Below, in pieces: positions 6,741 to 7,507 of a DNA stretch of 7,507 nucleotides (position 1 is the stretch's first letter; each line of letters opens with the position of its first letter). A program made the translations under genes and the position numbers. This DNA comes from DATDMG01 sp036518955 (GTDB lineage: Bacteria; Actinomycetota; Actinomycetes; Actinomycetales; Kineosporiaceae), in the NCBI GenBank assembly GCA_036518955.1, contig DATDMG010000100.1, forward strand, positions 1 through 7,507, in the 5' to 3' direction. A model generated the notes under the pieces. The model was not told where the DNA came from and made no database searches. It saw only the letters and a list, made by a program, of their open reading frames with translations.

Positions 6741-6882
6741 TAGTGGTGTGCGGGCGGGCCACCAGTGCCGGTGGACCGCGACGGGCGGTGCGCCAGCAAC
6801 CGACGCGCCGTTGCGTCACCTCCTGGCCACCCAGCGGCAGCGCGCACCCGGACACTGCGAGCAAGCGCGAGCCGCCACGAAC

Positions 6883-6907
6883 AGTCTACCTCGTCTCCTG
6901 GAGTCAA
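6883..6907 (-). promoter_or_regulatory. Putative gyrB promoter with unusually short spacer
   Basis: On the minus strand TTGACT (6902-6907) and TAGACT (6883-6888) are both very good matches to actinobacterial -35 and -10 boxes, but they are only 13 bp apart instead of about 17. Using TAGACT with a standard spacer would need a poor -35 (GGCTTG at 16 bp). Transcription starting near 6875 would give gyrB a leader of about 150 nt. Gyrase genes are typically induced when DNA relaxes, and promoter spacing is one known way to tune this response; that link is inference here. Confidence 0.4.
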
Positions 6908-7085
6908 GCCGCCTCGCCGACAGCTGCCAGCACCGTGTCCCGAGCCTTGGAAGCCGGTCCCAGCGCATCAGCGCGGATCGGGCCGAGTCCCGGTACGCGC
7001 GCGGCCGGCTCATCGCCTCACGGCGCGTTCAGGCGTCTTCACTGTGGCTTACCCGAGGCCGGCGCCACGGCGCTCCCCACCGCCG

Positions 7086-7507
7086 TCATCCGTACGTGTC
7101 CCGGGGTCCCTGACTGCCGGGTGCCACCCGCGGGCCGCGCCGCCAGGACGGCGCCGTGGGCCCGTGCACGACGACCTTGGTCACGGTGCCCTCGCCGACC
7201 TCCTCGGCGAGCCGACGCATCAATGTCGGGACGAGGAGCCGCACCTGGGTGGCCCAGGCGGTGGACTCCGCCTGCACCGTGAGGACGCCGTCATCGAAGC
7301 TCGTCGGGCGGCAATGGCCGGCGATGTCCGGCCCCACCACGGCGTCCCAACGACCGATCACGCCCCCCACCGCGACCGGGGTCTCCCAGCCGCGCTCGGC
7401 GACCAGGCGACCGAGGTTGGCGGCCAGCGACTGCGGGTCCCGGGCGTCGGCGCGGGCCCCGGAACGCAGGGTGTCGGCCAGGCCGCGACGGCGCGCCCCG
7501 GTACTGG
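7086..7507 (-). CDS. dciA: DciA-type helicase loader (DUF721), C-terminal part
   Basis: The frame is open from the right edge to a TGA at 7086-7088, so only the C-terminal 139 residues are seen and the start is outside the window. The GTG at 7370 is an internal valine: the family sequence continues upstream of it with DPQSLAANLGRLVAERGWET and TPVAVGG. The DUF721 core includes WETPVAVGGVIGRWDAVVG, the ADGVLTV-like segment (FDDGVLTVQAESTAWATQ), and the actinobacterial tail VVVHGPTAPSWRRGP ending in GPRDTYG. DciA is the ancestral loader or partner of the DnaB replicative helicase and is essential in mycobacteria (Rv0004). Its place between recF and gyrB near oriC is conserved in actinobacteria; recF would be expected next beyond the right edge. 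Confidence 0.93.
   Translation of the reverse strand, partial: STGARRRGLADTLRSGARADARDPQSLAANLGRLVAERGWETPVAVGGVIGRWDAVVGPDIAGHCRPTSFDDGVLTVQAESTAWATQVRLLVPTLMRRLAEEVGEGTVTKVVVHGPTAPSWRRGPRVAPGSQGPRDTYG

Larger units (their letters stand above)
6726..7085. other. 360-bp non-coding region between dciA and gyrB
   Basis: No convincing gene lies here. It holds the candidate gyrB promoter (6883-6907), a full-strength Shine-Dalgarno-like AGGAGGTGA (6816-6824, minus) with no start codon at a usable distance, a 5-bp hairpin at 6796-6814, and the gyrB ribosome binding site. A short GC-only inverted repeat at 7062-7073, just past the dciA stop, might help end the dciA transcript. A 65-codon frame at 6816-7013 (minus) is Arg-rich, has a weak ribosome binding site and crosses the promoter; I do not consider it a gene. 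Confidence 0.6.

Noticed and set aside
4815..6743. 642-codon open frame antisense to gyrB
   Set aside because: Composition (Val, Leu, Arg, Asp, His) is typical of the antisense image of a high-GC gene. No motif is seen and gyrB is certain.
6816..7013. 65-codon minus-strand frame upstream of and in frame with gyrB
   Set aside because: It is very Arg-rich with a weak ribosome site, and the candidate gyrB promoter lies inside it; non-coding DNA is the simpler reading.

Overview
This window looks like the origin-proximal replication block of a high-GC actinobacterium (Actinomycetota). Every gene I can support lies on the minus strand. Read in the direction of transcription (right to left), the order is: the 3' part of dciA (DUF721 helicase loader), gyrB, gyrA, a DUF3566 membrane protein, and tRNA-Ile(GAT). 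The same order occurs in Mycobacterium tuberculosis (Rv0004, gyrB, gyrA, Rv0007, ileT). The GyrA, DciA and DUF3566 sequences look closer to Micromonosporales, Frankiales or Streptomyces-like relatives than to mycobacteria. That placement is from memory of the families, not from a search.

Layout by coordinate: 1-132 is non-coding, less GC-rich than the rest, and packed with four consecutive hairpins; the one at 19-51 is terminator-like. 133-206 is tRNA-Ile with no encoded CCA. 207-344 holds a plausible tRNA promoter and weak hairpins. 345-1793 encodes a 482-residue DUF3566 protein with a very long Pro/Ala-rich N-terminal part and two membrane segments. 1794-1963 is a leader/intergenic region with a structured hairpin and a palindrome. 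1964-4627 is gyrA (TTG start). After a 49-bp gap, 4677-6725 is gyrB (GTG start). 6726-7085 is a 360-bp non-coding stretch holding the likely gyrB promoter. 7086 to the right edge is the C-terminal 139 residues of DciA; its 5' end lies outside the window.

How the genes work together: DciA helps load the replicative helicase, GyrB and GyrA form the A2B2 gyrase that removes positive supercoils ahead of the fork, and the DUF3566 protein is a conserved membrane protein of unknown function that travels with gyrA in actinobacteria. The tight gyrB-gyrA spacing indicates one transcript. The DUF3566 gene may be read through from gyrA or have its own promoter; I could not identify a convincing one.

I found no new defence, mobile or biosynthetic system. 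The observations worth a second look are local: the hairpin cascade after the tRNA, two independent in-frame 15-bp triplications in neighbouring genes, the odd spacing in the gyrB promoter, and the structured leader of the DUF3566 gene.
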